From Erinaceus europaeus (taxonomy: Eukaryota > Chordata > Mammalia > Eulipotyphla > Erinaceidae), in assembly GCF_950295315.1 (NCBI RefSeq), contig NC_080177.1:76757786-76821785 (forward strand): DNA of 64,000 nucleotides. The letters are read 5' to 3'. A model generated the notes under the pieces. That model made no database searches and was not told where the DNA came from. It was given only the letters and a program-made list of their open reading frames with translations. A program made the position numbers and the translations under genes. Shown here piece by piece: positions 1-11,799 of this stretch; the stretch's first letter is position 1; each line of letters opens with the position of its first letter.

Positions 1-267
1 TGGAAGCAGACTGTGTTTAGTTTGTGAAGTAGTGGGCATGGCAGCCCTGAGGATCTCTGAATCATCAGGAGGGGGAGGGGGCGGGAGGTGAGTCTTGCAT
101 CACCTGCGGAGTAAGCAGCAAGCTGGCTACTATTGAGATGGCCATTGAGCTCTGTGGTTCATATTCATTTCTCACTGATCTTAGGAGACTGTCACTTTGT
201 GTGACACCTTTGACTTTTCTCTTTCCAAAATCTTCTCATTGTTTTTGCAGTATAGATAGGGAAGAAC

Positions 268-521
268 TTTTATTATTTTCATTCCTTTTTGTTGTCGTTT
301 TATTGTTGTAATTATTGTTGTTGGATAGGACAGAGAGAAATGGAGAGAGGAGGGGAAGACAGAGAGGGGGAGAGAAAGACAGACACTTGAAGACCTGCTT
401 CACTGCCAGTGAAGGGAACCCCCTGCAGGTGGGGAGCCGGGGGCTCAAACCAGGATCCTTACACAGGTCCTTGAGCTTTGCGCCACCTACGCTTAACCCG
501 CTGCACTACCACCCGACTCCC
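268..521 (-). repeat. SINE-A, short form
   Basis: Full unit in reverse. The B-box is seen as its complement (GGCTCAAACC region, 442-452) and the head complement GCTTAACCCGCTGCACTACC at 491-510. It ends CCCGACTCCC at 521. Confidence 0.9.
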
Positions 522-579
522 AGGCGAAAAACTTTCTAAACCTTTAAATTATATTAGAGTTCCGTTCTCCTTCTTACTC

Positions 580-848
580 CTCTCTCTCTCTCTCTCTCTC
601 TCTGCCACTAGAGTTACTGCTGGAGCTCAGTACCTGCTTGAAGAATCCATCTTGGGGCCAGGCAGTGGCACACCTGGTTGAGTGCACATGTTACAATACG
701 CAAGGACCTAGGTTCAAGCCCTCAGACCCCACCAGCAGGAGGAAAGTGGTGAAGCAGTGTTGTAGGTGTGTCTTTATCTTTCTCCCTCTCTATCACCCCA
801 TTCCCTCTCCATTTATGACTATTTATATCAAATAAATAAAGATAATAC
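580..848 (+). repeat. SINE-A 3' remnant (reverse) and SINE-D (forward)
   Basis: 580-636 is a CT run followed by a scrap of the long-form 3' module in reverse. 652-848 is a SINE-D with head GGCAGTGGCACACCTGGTTG and tail AATAAATAAAGATAATA. Confidence 0.8.
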
Positions 849-850
849 AA

Positions 851-853
<3 letters not shown>

Positions 854-909
<56 letters not shown>

Positions 910-1256
910 TTTTCCTCCTCCAGGGTTATTGCTGGGCTCGGTGCCTGCACCATGAATCCACCGCTCCTGGAGGCCATTTTTTTTTCCCCCTTTTGTTGCC
1001 CTTGTTGTAGCTTCGTTGTGGTTATTATTATTGCCCTTGTTGACACAATTCGTTGTTGGATAGGACAGAGAGAAATGGAGAGAGGAGGGGAAGACAGAGA
1101 AGGGGAGAGAAAGACAGACACCTGCAGACCTGCTTCACCGCCTGTGAAGCGACTCCCCTGCAGGTGGGGAGCCGGGGGCTCGAACCGGGATCCTTACGCC
1201 GGTCCCTGCGCTTTGCGCCACATGCGCTTAACCCACTGCGCCACCGCCCGACCCCC
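854..1256 (-). repeat. (TA)n microsatellite joined to a long-form SINE-A
   Basis: About 23 TA units (854-900), then a T run, then a long-form SINE-A in reverse to 1256. The microsatellite grew where the poly(A) tail of the SINE sits, or in its target. Confidence 0.9.
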
Positions 1257-1289
1257 AAAAAATATTTTTTTAAAAAAGAATCCATCTCC

Positions 1290-1737
1290 CCTGGAGGTGC
1301 CAGGAGGTGGCACAGCGGATAAAACGTTGACCTCTCAAGCATGAGGTCATGTGTTCAGTCCCTGGCAGCACATGTACCAGAGTGAGGTCTGGTTCTTTCT
1401 CTATCTCCTCTTATCTTTCTCATTAATTAAAAAGAAGAAAAAAAAAAGGGAGCCGGGCGGTGGCACAGCAGGTTGAGTGCACGTGGTGTAAAACGCAAGG
1501 ACCAGCTTAAGGATCCGGGTTGGAGCCCCCGGCTCCCCACCTGCAGGGGAGTCGCTTCACAGGCGGTGAAGCAGGTCTGCGGGTGTCTGTCTTTCTCTCC
1601 CCCTCTCTGTCTTCCCCTCCTCTCTCCATTTCTCTCTGTCCTATCCAACAACAACGACATCAATAACCACGACAATGTTAAGCAACAAGGGCAACAAAAG
1701 GGAAAATAAATAAATATAAAAGAAAATAAAAAAGAAA
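1290..1737 (+). repeat. SINE-B followed by short SINE-A
   Basis: SINE-B at 1290-1447 (GCACAGCGGATAAAACG, CTCAAGCATGAGGTCATG). SINE-A starts in its A-rich tail at 1448 and ends in AATAAATAAATATAAA by 1737. Confidence 0.9.
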
Positions 1738-1782
1738 CATTTTAAGTCAAAAGAATAAAGTTTGTGATTTTAAAAGAAAGAA

Positions 1783-2190
1783 AGAATCCATCTCTCCTGG
1801 CTGCTATTTTTTCTTTTGTGTTAGTTTGATAGGACAGAGAGACATTGAAGGGAGGGGGACAGAGAGGGAGGGCAACAGAGAGACATCTGCAGCCCAACTC
1901 CCTATAAGATTTAATTTAGTAATTCATTTCTACCAGTGCACTGCACAGCTCTGAATCATTTTGGTGCAGAGGATTGGAGCCTCAGGCATGAAAGTTTTTT
2001 TGCAGAACCATTATGCTATCTCCTCTCCCCACCTCAAAAGATAATTTTTATTATTTATTTATTTAATACAATAAAATAAGAGAGAAGCAGAGCACTGCTT
2101 TGGCATAAGCAGAACCTACTTGGAGGGCTCATGCATATAAAACTCCTGTTCTCCCCACTGAGCCAGCTCCCTGGCTGCAAAAGATTCAAG
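1783..2190 (-). repeat. Cluster of three older SINE fragments
   Basis: 1783-1900 is a diverged SINE-A/D body, 1930-2030 a SINE-C (GCCTCAGGCATGAAAG reversed form), and 2040-2190 an E-like unit ending GAGCCAGCTCCC; all reversed. Confidence 0.65.
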
Positions 2191-2311
2191 TTTTTCTCCA
2201 AGTTTTCTTGCTCATAAGTGGAATTTCCTATCTTTTTAAAGTTTTATTATTTTTTTATTCCGCTAGCTACAAATACTTTTATTTGTGTTGTTTCTATAAT
2301 TTCTTTTTTTT

Positions 2312-2506
2312 AATTTTAATTTTTTATTTATTATTGGATAGAGACAGAGAGAAATTGAGAGGGACAGGAGAGACAGAGAGACACCTGCAGCCCTGCTGCA
2401 CTGCTTGTGAAGCTTTCCCCCTGCAGGTGGGGATCAGGGGCTTGAACCTGGGTACTTGTGCACTGTAATGTGAGTGCTTAACCAGGTGTGCCATCACCTG
2501 GCCCCA
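2312..2506 (-). repeat. SINE-D
   Basis: Complete reversed unit from TTTATTATTGGATAGAGAC to the head complement CACCTGGCCCC. Confidence 0.9.
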
Positions 2507-2566
2507 GTTTTTACAATTTCTGTAGTACGCATACCAGATTCTTCTTTTTAAAAAAATATTTTGTTT

Positions 2567-2922
2567 CAGTTCGAGCCCCCGGATCCCCACCTGCAGGGGA
2601 GTTGCTTCACAGGCGGTGAACAGTCTGGTGAAACAACTTTCTCTCCTTCTCTCTGTCTTCCCCTCCTCTCTCTTCCCCATTTCTCTCTGTCCTATCCAAC
2701 AACGACGTCATCAACAACAACAATAATAACTACAACAATACAAAAAAAAAAAACAAGGGCAACAAAAGGGAATAAATAAATAAATATCGGCGGAGGGTAG
2801 ATAGCATAATGGTTATGCAAAGAGACTCTCATGCCTGAAGCTCCAGAGTCCCAGGTTCAATCCCCCGCACCACCATATGCCAGAGCTGAGCAGTGCTCTG
2901 GTTAAAAAAAAAATAATAATAA
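2567..2922 (+). repeat. 5'-truncated SINE-A followed by SINE-C
   Basis: The SINE-A begins inside its B-box (GTTCGAGCCCCC, 2569) and ends AATAAATAAATAAATA. SINE-C runs 2793-2922 with TAGATAGCATAATGGTTATG and GGTTCAATCCCC. Confidence 0.9.
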
Positions 2923-2923
2923 T

Positions 2924-4258
2924 TACCCCACACCTATGGACATATAATATTTGACAAAGGGGCTCAGATTATTCAATGGGGAAACCAGAGTCTCTTCAAC
3001 AAATGGTGTTGGAAACAATGGGTTGAAACATGCAGAAGAATGAAACTGAATCACTGTATTTCACCAAATACAAAAGTAAATTCCAAGTGGATCAAGGACT
3101 TGGGTGTTAGACCAGAAACTTATCAGATACTTAGAGGAAAATATTGGCAGAACTCTTTCCTGCATAAATTTTAAAGACATCTTCAATGAAACAAATCCAC
3201 TTACAAAGAACCTATGGGAATACATTAAATTAAAAAGCTTTTGCACAGCAAAAGAAACCACTACCCAAACCAAGAGACCCCTCACAGAATGGGAGAAGAT
3301 CTTTAATGCCATACATCAGACAAGAGTTTAATAACCAACATATATAAAGAGCTTGCCAAACTCAACAACAAGACAACAAATAACCCCATCCAAAAATGGG
3401 GGAGGAACTTGGACAGAATATTCACCACCAAAGAGATCCAAAAGGCTGAGAAACACATGAAAAAATGCTACAAGTCTCTGATTGTCAGAGAAATGCAAAT
3501 AAAGACAACAGTGAGATACCACTTCACTCCTGTGAGAATGTTATACATCAGAAAAGGTAACAGCAGCAAATGCTGGAGAGGGTGTGGGGTCAAAGGAACC
3601 CTCCTACACTGCTGGTGGGAATGTCAATTGGTCCAACCTCTGTGGAGAACAGTCTGGAGAACTCTCAGAAGGCTAGAAATGAACCTACCCTATGATCTGC
3701 AATTCCTCTCCTGGGGATATAGCCTAAGGAACCCAACATATCCATCCAAAAAGATCTGTGTACACATATGTTCTTGGCAGCACAATTTGTAATAGCCAAA
3801 ACCTGGAAGCAACCCAGGTGTCCAACCACAGATGAGTGGCTGAGCAAGTTGTGGTCTAGATACACAATGGAATACTACTCAGCTGTAAAAAATGGTGACT
3901 TCACCGTTTTCAGCCGATCTTGGGTGGACCTTGAAAAAATCATGTTGAGTGAAATAATTCAGAAACAGAAGGATGAATATGGGATGATCTCACTCTCAGG
4001 CAGAAGTTGACAAACAAGATCAGAAACAAAAACACAGGTAGAACCTGAAATGGAATTGGTGTATTGCACCAAAGTAAAAGACTCTGGGGTGGGTGGGTGG
4101 GGGGAATACAGGAAGATCCAGGAAGGATTCAGAGGACCTATTGGGGGTTGTATTGTTATATGGGAAACTGGGAAATGTTATGCATGTACAAACTATTGTA
4201 TTTACTGTTGAATGTAAAACATTAATTCCCCAATTTAAAAAATTAAATAAATAAATAA
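2924..4258 (+). mobile_element. L1 LINE, 5'-truncated 3' end of ORF2 and 3' UTR
   Basis: The translated segments match the L1 ORF2 C-terminal region: the KLKSFCTAKETT and [11 protein letters not shown] stretches (3230-3320), the cysteine-containing CWRGCG...[16 protein letters not shown] block (3570-3650), and WSRYTMEYYSAVKNGDF (3855-3900). The ORF2 stop is at about 4008. The reading frame is broken by several stops and shifts, so it is dead. The 3' UTR ends in an A-rich AAATAAATAAATA tail. Truncation at the 5' side is typical of L1. Confidence 0.95.
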
Positions 4259-4284
4259 ATATTTAAAATATATATGTATTTTGT

Positions 4285-4640
4285 TTCAGAGAGGTAAAGA
4301 GAGACCAGAGCACTACTCAGCTCAATCTGTGGGGCTTGAACCTGGGACTTTGGAGACTCAGGTATCATCTTTTTATTCATTTTGGTGCTCTGGAAGAGCA
4401 TGGGCCTGGGAGCTGTGCTTGAGAAGCCTGGACAGTGGCCAGAGATTTGCAAGCACAAGGACTAGAATGAAGGAAGGGAAGGAGGAAGGAAGAAGAGAAA
4501 AGTTTATTGGAAAAAAATGGCTTCTGGGTAGAGGAGGTAGCGCGTGCGTAACTGTTATGCGAAAGACTTTCATGCCTGAGACTGATATCCCAAGTTCAAC
4601 CACCCTCATCACCACAAGCAAAAACTGTGCAGGTAAAACT
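4285..4640. repeat. Two SINE-C copies, one reversed and one forward
   Basis: 4285-4375 is reversed (GGGCTTGAACCTGGGACTTT). 4520-4640 is forward and diverged (AGGTAGCGCGTGCGTAACTG, CATGCCTGAGACTG). A short purine-rich spacer lies between them. Confidence 0.75.
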
Positions 4641-4707
4641 AACAAAGAAATAAAACTATTTTTAAAAAATGGTCTCTGAATCCTGAAAGGTAAGATGGTG
4701 TTTTTCT

Positions 4708-4915
4708 GGGACTGGGTGGTGGCATACCTGGTAAAGCACATACATACGATGTGCAAGGACCAAAGTTCAAGCTTCTGATCCCCCACCTGTAGGGTGAATC
4801 TTCACAGTGGAGAAACAGTGCTGCAGGCATCTCCCTGTCTCTCCCTCTCACTCTTGATTTCTCTGTCTCCACAAAAAAAAAAAGAAAAAAGGAAGGAAGG
4901 AAGGTAGGTAGGAAG
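4708..4915 (+). repeat. SINE-D with (GGAA)n tail
   Basis: GGTGGTGGCATACCTGGTAAA head and GTTCAAGCTTCTGATCCCCC B-box region; its A tail has become a GGAAGGAA/GGTA repeat. Confidence 0.85.
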
Positions 4916-5164
4916 GAAGGGAAAGAAGTTATTTTTCCATTAGATACTAGAATCACATCTAATATAAATTTGTGTTCTGGTAATACATATATGGTCCAGA
5001 AATAAAATTCAAGGAATGCAAGCAATTGCATTTGAAACGATTATAAGAGGCATTTTTAGCATTACCAGCAGGTGGCAGTGTTATATCACAGAAAGACAAT
5101 GCAGCCAGATGAAAATGATTTCTAAATATCCAAAAGTAGTAAGGCGGGTGTTCTAGATTAAAGT

Positions 5165-5476
5165 TGAGTGAGGGGAGTCGGGCGGTAGCGCAGTGGGTTA
5201 AGCACACATTTCGCGAAGCACAAGGACCGGTGTTATGTATCCGGGTTGGAGCCGCCGGCTCCCCACCTGCAGGGGAGTCACCTGCAGGTGAAGCAGGTCT
5301 GCAGGTGTCTTATCTTTCTCTCCCCCTCTCTGTCTTCCCCTCCTCTCTCCATTTCTCTCTGTCCTATCCACCAACGATGACAACAGCAATAATAACTACA
5401 ACAATAAAAAACAACAAGGGCAACAAAAGTGAAAATAAATAATAAATAAATATAAAAAAATAAAATAAATTTGAGT
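5165..5476 (+). repeat. Young SINE-A with TSD
   Basis: A full short-form copy (5174-5466) is flanked by TTGAGTGAG at 5165-5173 and again just after its tail at about 5469. Confidence 0.9.
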
Positions 5477-5621
5477 GAGAAGATGTAAATCTGAGTTTCT
5501 CTCTTTCTCTCTCTACAGATCAGCTCTTCTTTAGTAAAACAGATTCTGGATCATTCATTCTTTTTGCATTCATCCTGAGTTCTAGAAAGCTCCAAAATAG
5601 GTATGTATGGGGATGTCCATG

Positions 5622-5847
5622 GCCCTTTTCTTTCTTTTTTTTTTAATTTTTAAATATTTATTGATTTTCCCTTTTGTTGTCCTTGTTTTTTTTTATTATT
5701 GTTGTAATTATTATTGTTGTTACTGATGTCATTGTTGTTGTGAAGCGACTTCCCTGCTGATGGGGAGCTGGGGGCTCGAACCAGGATCCTTGAACCAGTC
5801 CTTGCACTTCGCGCCACGTGAGCTTAACCCCAGGGCCCTTTTCTTAA
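5622..5847 (-). repeat. SINE-A (reversed, internally deleted) with TSD
   Basis: Flanked by GGCCCTTTTCTT at about 5622 and again at about 5835. The GA-rich block between the CAA-rich tail and the CTGTGAAGCG segment is missing. Confidence 0.85.
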
Positions 5848-5941
5848 GACTTCTGCACTACACTGACCCAGAAACAAAACCAAGCCTCCTGCCTGATATG
5901 CACTAAAAGCCATTCACCGGAGACATTCAAAAGAACTTATA

Positions 5942-6206
5942 GGGGGTCTGGCTGTGGCGCAAAGTGCAAGGATGGGCATGAGGATCTGCAGGTCTGTAGG
6001 TGTCTATCTTCCTCCCCCCCCCTCTGTCTTCCCCTCTTCATTTCTCTCTGTCCTATCCAACAACAAATGATATCAACAACAACAATAGTAACCACAACGA
6101 GGCTGCAACAAAATACAAAAGGGGGGAAATGGCCTCCAGGAGCAGTGGATTCATGGTGCAGGCACCGAGCCCCAGCAATAACCCTGGAGGCAAAAAAAAA
6201 AAAAAG
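5942..6206 (+). repeat. Long-form SINE-A, internally shortened
   Basis: The tRNA-like head is present but the B-box to CTGCAGGGG part is deleted. The 3' module runs from GGCCTCCAGG (6131) to CCTGGAGGC (6183-6191), followed by A13. Confidence 0.85.
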
Positions 6207-6600
6207 AACAAACTTTTAGTGACAGTCTGGGGAAAGAACAGTCTGAGTTTTACAAAGCAGCAGCGCGACCAGTCTTGAAGAAATCAGCCTGAGTGTTCTC
6301 CGGCCGCCCACCACCACAGAGCTGCACTGAATTCACTTGTTTCTGCCCCATTCTGTGCTTTTCCCCCTTCTTGGCCCCCAAAGTTCTAATTCTTTCCCCT
6401 CTCTACCTTTCTTTCTCTCCCCTTGCCCTCTTTCCTTCTCCCTGTATCTTCTTCCTGCAAACCCTCCAAGACGCTCCACAGTAGAGGGTCCTCAGTGTAA
6501 TGCCTCCGCCCTAGGAGGCAATGTGGCAGCTGGTTACTTTGAAACAGAATAAAACCTTTCATTTTCAGTGTAATAAAAGTGCTTTAAAAAACAAATCCCG
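6207..6600 (+). other. Single-copy segment with plus-strand poly(A) signals
   Basis: Unique, pyrimidine-rich DNA ending with AATAAA at 6548-6553 and 6572-6577. It could be the 3' end of a plus-strand transcript (LTBP2 by expected gene order), but no coding exon is visible upstream in the window. Confidence 0.3.
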
Positions 6601-6614
6601 CAGGTTTTTTTTTT

Positions 6615-7104
6615 TTTTTTTCTTTTTAATCCCATGGGTTTCAGCTGGTGGTGCAGGTGTTTTTTCCCCTGGCCATGTTGTTGGTAGTGCACTGCTTTGC
6701 TATGCTATCCCAGGTTCAATCCTGGCCCTTACTGCATTGAAGGAAATTTGGATGTTTGGTTTTGGTATGGTGGCTTCTCTCTCTCTCTCTGTACATCTCT
6801 ATTATTATTATTTTTTTTTTTAGAGTTTCACATGAGTGAAAAGACAGAGCATCATTATTCCATCATATGAGGCACCAGGACTAAACCCAGGAGTCAGATG
6901 CCTGCAAGTCATCTAGTCAGCGTATCTCCCAGGCAGTTTAAAGTTCTCCTCCTCCTCTTCCTTGATTGATTTGTTAATGAGAAAGAGAGCAACACAGAGA
7001 AAGACCCAGAGCATCACGTTGGAACACGCAGTGTTCTGGCTCATACTCGGGAGGGCACACTTGAGAGTCCAATGCCTTATCCACTGCAACACCTCTTGGG
7101 CCAC
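6615..7104. repeat. Three diverged SINE copies (B, C, B)
   Basis: 6615-6822 forward B-like (GGTTCAATCCTGGCCC), 6822-6940 reversed SINE-C, 6955-7104 reversed SINE-B (CTTGAGAGTCCAATGCCTTA). Confidence 0.65.
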
Positions 7105-7191
7105 CAGCTTAATGGTCTTTTACTCTTCCCCTCACCTGCCACTCTAGAAAAATCACTCCTAGTGCCTCCTATGATAGACATATTTACCTTA

Positions 7192-7394
7192 TTTCTTTAT
7201 ACTTTACTTACTTATTAGAGACAAAAAGAAATCAAGAGGGGCAGGGAATAGGAAGGAAGAGAGAGACAGACATCTGTAGTACTGCTTCATCCTTCTCAAA
7301 ATGTTCCCCCTGCAGGTGGGGACTGGGGACTTGAAACTGAGTCCCTGTGTATATACTCTCATCTGGGTGTGTAACTGCCCAGCCCTCATATTTG
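7192..7394 (-). repeat. SINE-D with CATATTT TSD
   Basis: Reversed unit ending CTGCCCAGCCCT; CATATTT stands on both sides (about 7179 and 7388). Confidence 0.85.
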
Positions 7395-7544
7395 TCTTGT
7401 TTCTGCTGATGTCTTGTTCTTCATCTACAATCTTGTGTAACCCCCATGAACAGTGCTATTTCCAATTGTGATCGGTTTGCTCTAGGAAACATTCCCCAGA
7501 ACTCCAAACTTTGAGAAATTTAAAAATATGCAGCTGTTTGAAGA

Positions 7545-7733
7545 ATCCTACCACGGAACCAGGTTCAAGCCCCTGGTCCCCACCTGCAGGGGGAAAGCTT
7601 CACGAGTGATGAAGCAGAGCTGCAGGTCTCTCTCTGTCTCTTTCCCTCTCTTAACTCTCCCTCCCATTCTCAATTTCTGCCTCTATCCAATAATAAAAAA
7701 ATCAAAATAATAAAAAAAAAAATCTTACCACGG
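7545..7733 (+). repeat. 5'-truncated SINE-D with TSD
   Basis: Starts at the B-box (CAGGTTCAAGCCCC). ATCCTACCACGG before and ATCTTACCACGG after form a 12-bp TSD with one mismatch, so truncation happened on insertion. Confidence 0.9.
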
Positions 7734-7999
7734 ATTCTCTATGATGTTTAACACTGCTACATTTTTGCCTCCTAATCATTCATCCTATTTTTGGATGCAC
7801 TTCACTTTAAATTGCCAGCGTTAAGTATACTTCACTCCTAGACATTTTAGCATTCATGCAGTTAACTGAAGTTTAATTTTTTTCTTTTGATTTTTGGTAC
7901 AGTAGAATATATAACAGGGACTTTTTCCCCATGCCAGAAGATTTATTACTGGGACGCCATGCCTGCATGAATCGATTGCTCCAGGCATATTCATTTTTC

Positions 8000-8007
<8 letters not shown>

Positions 8008-8030
<23 letters not shown>

Positions 8031-8390
8031 TTACCTTCAGGGTTATTGCTTGGGCTCAGTGCCTGCACTATGAATCCACTGCTCCTGGAGACTATTTTTT
8101 TCCCCTTTTGTTGCCCTTGTTTATCTTTGTTGTTGTTTTGCTGTCTTTGTTGGATAGGACAGAGAGAAATGGAGAGAGGAGGGGAAGACAGAGAGGGGGA
8201 GAGAAAGACAGACACCTGCAGACCTGCTTCACCGCCTGTGAAGCAACCCCTCTGCAGGTGGGGAGCTGGGAGCTTGAACTGGGATCCTTACGCCAGTCCT
8301 TGCGCTTTTGCACCATGTGCGTGCTTAACACGCAGCACTACCGCCCAGCCCCTGCATGTTCACTTTCCTTTTTTTTTTTTTTTTTCAGAT
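8008..8390 (-). repeat. Long-form SINE-A
   Basis: T run, then CAGGGTTATTGC...CTCCTGGAG, body, and head complement to 8356. Flanks GCATATTCATTTTTC and GCATGTTCACTTTCC look like a decayed TSD. Confidence 0.9.
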
Positions 8391-8737
8391 AAACATGGAA
8401 TTGCATCAGAATGACTCCCTCAAGCTAACTGCTCAGAAGGGCAGGGTGTGTGCAGTCACATTAGTCCAGAACTGCGACCGTCTCTAGGAGAAATCAAGTT
8501 CACAATAGCCCAGTGCCCCCTCGTAGACTAGGTCTGGCAGCCCTCCATCTGCAGAACATCCATCGTGACCAAACTCAGTCATCGGCTGACTGGCTAGCTC
8601 ATTTTGACCAGCGTTGGGACTCGGAGTCCCAACTGTGTTGGGGTTTTGGCAGTTACTCAAGTTTCTCTTTCCTTCACTCTGCTTGATACCTGAAGGCAAC
8701 AGGAAGTGGGGGAGAGCACAAAAGTGTGACTATTTGG
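8391..8737. other. Single-copy segment, no gene recognised
   Basis: Unique sequence. A 71-codon minus-strand frame (8699-8484) has no recognisable family and no splice or promoter support. Confidence 0.4.
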
Positions 8738-9021
8738 GGCTGGGCAGTAGTGCACAAAGTTAAGCACACAGAGTACAAAGTGTAAGGACATGCACAAGGA
8801 TCCTGATTCGAGCCCCCAGCTCCTCACCTGCAGGAGAGTCACTTTGTAAGCAAAGAAGCAGGTCTGCAGGTGTCTTGTCTTTCTCTACTTCTGTCATCCC
8901 CTCCTCTTACAATTTCTGTCTTACCCAACAACAACAACAAAAAGATAGGTTCCAGGAGCGGTAAATTCATAGTGCAGGCACCTAGCCCCATCGATAACCC
9001 GGGAGGCAAAAAAAAAAAAAG
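8738..9021 (+). repeat. Long-form SINE-A
   Basis: Head GGGCTGGGCAGTAGTGCACA, B-box GATTCGAGCCCCC, 3' module CCAGGAGCGG...GGGAGGC and A12 tail. Confidence 0.9.
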
Positions 9022-9466
9022 TGACTTGCAGGAATCCAGGCAGTAGACCAGCAACTATGGCCATGGATACACTTAACTGTTGTTAAATGGTGGTGGGGGT
9101 TTCCATGGCCACATTTTTTAAGTGCCTCCCTTGTGTCAGGGGTGCTGACACAAAATAAATCCATAAATAAATGCACTCCTTGGCTGCTAGCATATCCCCA
9201 CAGACTGTTGTGACAAGAATGCGGGGTGGGTTCAGTTGCCAGTCTGTAGAAGACCCCTGTGCAGTAGGCCCTTTTGACTGAGGCACGAGGTAGCTGTATA
9301 GAGTGGGCTGCGTTTGAGAGATGAGTCCTCAGGCTTTGTTTCATAGAGGGAGGGGCAAAAGGGGCGGATGGGTGTTTATGGCCAGTGCCTTGCCCCCCCA
9401 CCCAGTATAACTGGATCTACTGGATTCGACAGTCTTGAAACTAGACCCACGGACTTTTAAGTATTT
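9022..9466. other. Single-copy segment
   Basis: No repeat family or coding signal recognised. AAATAAATCCATAAATAAATG (9153-9173) contains AATAAA twice but lies in no supported transcript. Confidence 0.35.
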
Positions 9467-9657
9467 TGGGGTCCAGGAGGTAGTGCAGTGGATAAAGCAC
9501 TGGGCTCGCAAGCACGAGGCCCCAAAGTTTCTCTCAGCCCCCCCCCCCCGTGTCAGAGTGATGCACCATATGCGTGCTCAGTCAGGTGCAACAATGAAGG
9601 AAGCTTTGCTGGCATGGTCTCTCTGACTCTTGTCTCTTATCAAAAAAAAAAAAAAAG
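9467..9657 (+). repeat. SINE-B
   Basis: GTAGTGCAGTGGATAAAGCA and CGCAAGCACGAGGCC, then a C run, ending in A14. Confidence 0.85.
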
Positions 9658-9867
9658 GACAGACTTGCTTAGTGGTTATGTAAGACTTTTATTTTGGGAA
9701 AAGAACAAGGCCTAGGACCACAGCCCCTCTGTTTAATTGCTGTAAATTCTTTTTCACTTGAACTGTAATATTTTTCCTGTCAACTATCACTTGAATTGTA
9801 ACAAGCCTCTTCCACCCCTAGCTATCTTTCAGATATTCAAGAGGGAGAGGAAAAAAGGAAAGCAATC

Positions 9868-9870
<3 letters not shown>

Positions 9871-9909
<39 letters not shown>

Positions 9910-10070
9910 AATAAAATGCTTAGAGCAGCAGATAGCATAATGGTTATGCAAAACTTCTTGCCTGAGGCTCCAAACTCCCAGGCTCTATGTCCAGTACCAC
10001 CACCACAAGCCAGAGTTGAGCAGTGCTGTTATCTTTATCTCCCTCACACTACAATAAAGTCAACAACATA
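9871..10070 (+). repeat. (GT)n microsatellite and SINE-C
   Basis: About 18 GT units at 9871-9906; SINE-C at 9925-10065 (CAGATAGCATAATGGTTATG). Confidence 0.9.
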
Positions 10071-10509
10071 ACTTAAGAGACCTCATTCCTGCCCAGTGAG
10101 CTAGTCAGCTCTGCAGTGGTCGAGTGTCCCTGTTGCAGACTGACAACCCCCAGACCCAGTTATCCCTGGAGTGCTCAACACTGGAAAACCACACGTGCAC
10201 TTGGAAAGACAGGCTGACATTCACTCTGCTCTTCTCAGAGGCCCACTGGCAGGAGTCACTCAGGTCAGAGTCCAGATGACCCCACGACAATCTTTCTTCA
10301 ACGCAGAGTCCATGGGATGATGCAGTTTGCAGCATGGTGGTCGTTTCCTGGGCATATTTTTATCGATAAAGATAATGCCCCCTCCTCTGCATTGCTCTCT
10401 GTTCCATTTCATAAGGTGTACACTCCTCCTGTTTAGCCCTCTCCTGGTAAAGAGACTAGAAACGTTTTACACAATATGGTAGGGGAAGCAAGAGCTTTTT
10501 TCTTTTTCC
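10071..10509. other. Single-copy segment
   Basis: Unique, with no credible coding frame; a 76-codon minus-strand frame (10335-10105) has no recognisable family. Confidence 0.4.
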
Positions 10510-11079
10510 TTTAATTGCCACCAGGTAATAGGTGCACTCAACTGGGTGTGTCACCGCCCAGCTGAGGCAACATAACCTTAAAAGATTCAGTCACTAAGTG
10601 ACTGCAGAATCTTACATTGTTTACATGAGCATGGTGGCTATTTCTCTCTCTTTTTTTTGCCTCCAGGGTTATTGCTGGGGCTCAGTGCCTGCACCTGGAG
10701 GCCATTTTGTTTTTCCCATTTTGTTGTCCTTGTTGTTATTGCCATTGATGATGTTGTTGGCTAGGACAGAGAGAAATGGAAAGGGATGGGGAGACAGAGA
10801 GAGGGAGAGAAAGATAGACACCTGCAGACCTGCTTAACCGCCTGTGAAGCGTACCTCCTGCAGTTGGGGAGCCAGGGTCTCGAACCAGGATCCTTGGCAC
10901 CTGTCCTTGCACTTTGTGCCATGTGTGCTTAATCTGCTGCGCTACCACCAGACCCCCTAATTTCCTTTTTTATCAGAGCACTGCACAGTTCTGGTTTATG
11001 GTAGGACTGAGCCTGGGACTTAAGAGCCCCAGGAACAAAAGCCTTTTTGCATAACTATTATGCTATCTCCCCTGCCCAG
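10510..11079 (-). repeat. SINE-D fragment, long-form SINE-A and SINE-C
   Basis: 10510-10563 is only the head of a SINE-D (reversed). 10648-10957 is a SINE-A with 3' module. 10960-11079 is a SINE-C. Confidence 0.8.
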
Positions 11080-11321
11080 TGGCTATTATTGAATAATTCA
11101 GACATTTATAAAGTTTTGGTCCAAGATTTTTAGGTGATGGGCTCTTGGTTTTGTGAATCTGTTGAGTTGCTGGAAAAAGTCATGACTTACTTTTTTTTTG
11201 TTCTTCTATGCAAAAAATGCATGGTGACTTTTCTGACAACCCAGCAAATTTGTGATTGAATGGAAAATAAATCTGTCTTAACAAATGGTTAGTGAAGGCT
11301 GAGCTCATAAAAAAGAAGAAG

Positions 11322-11663
11322 AATTGGGGATACAACATAATGGCTATCAAACACTCATTCTTGAGACTGAAGTTCTAGGTTCAATCTCTAACACCACAAT
11401 AAACCAGAGCTAAGCACTGCTCTGCTTTCTCTTTTTCTTCTCTGGCTGGCTGGCTCTCTCTCTTTCTCTCTGTCTGTCTCTCTTTCTCCCCTAACTCTTC
11501 TCTCCTTCATTAAAAATAACTTAAAAAAAAAAAAAAAAAAAGATAAGTTGGGCTCGGGAAGATAATATGATTATGCTAATGAATTTCATGCCTGAGGCTT
11601 GGACCTCCCAGGCTCAATCCCCACCATAAACCAGAGCTGAGCAGTGCTCTAGTAAAATAAATG
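11322..11663 (+). repeat. Two forward SINE-C copies
   Basis: 11322-11541 has an extended CT-rich 3' region and A18 tail; 11549-11663 is a standard copy with CCAGGCTCAATCCCC. Confidence 0.85.
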
Positions 11664-11799
11664 TCAACTAGGGTATTCAGAAAGAGTGAGATGAAAAAGA
11701 GAACATTCAGTTTGCCTGTCTCACCTCTTTTCTGTCCAAGTAACAAGAGTTAAAGCTGCCTAATCTCTGACCCTGAGCCAAACACAAGTAGATTAGAAT

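Noticed and set aside
766..1344. 192-codon plus-strand frame
   Set aside because: Made of a (TA)n repeat and a reversed long-form SINE-A.
3104..4010. Open frames with reverse-transcriptase-like C-terminal sequence
   Set aside because: Not a host gene: fragments of a dead L1 ORF2, annotated as a mobile element.
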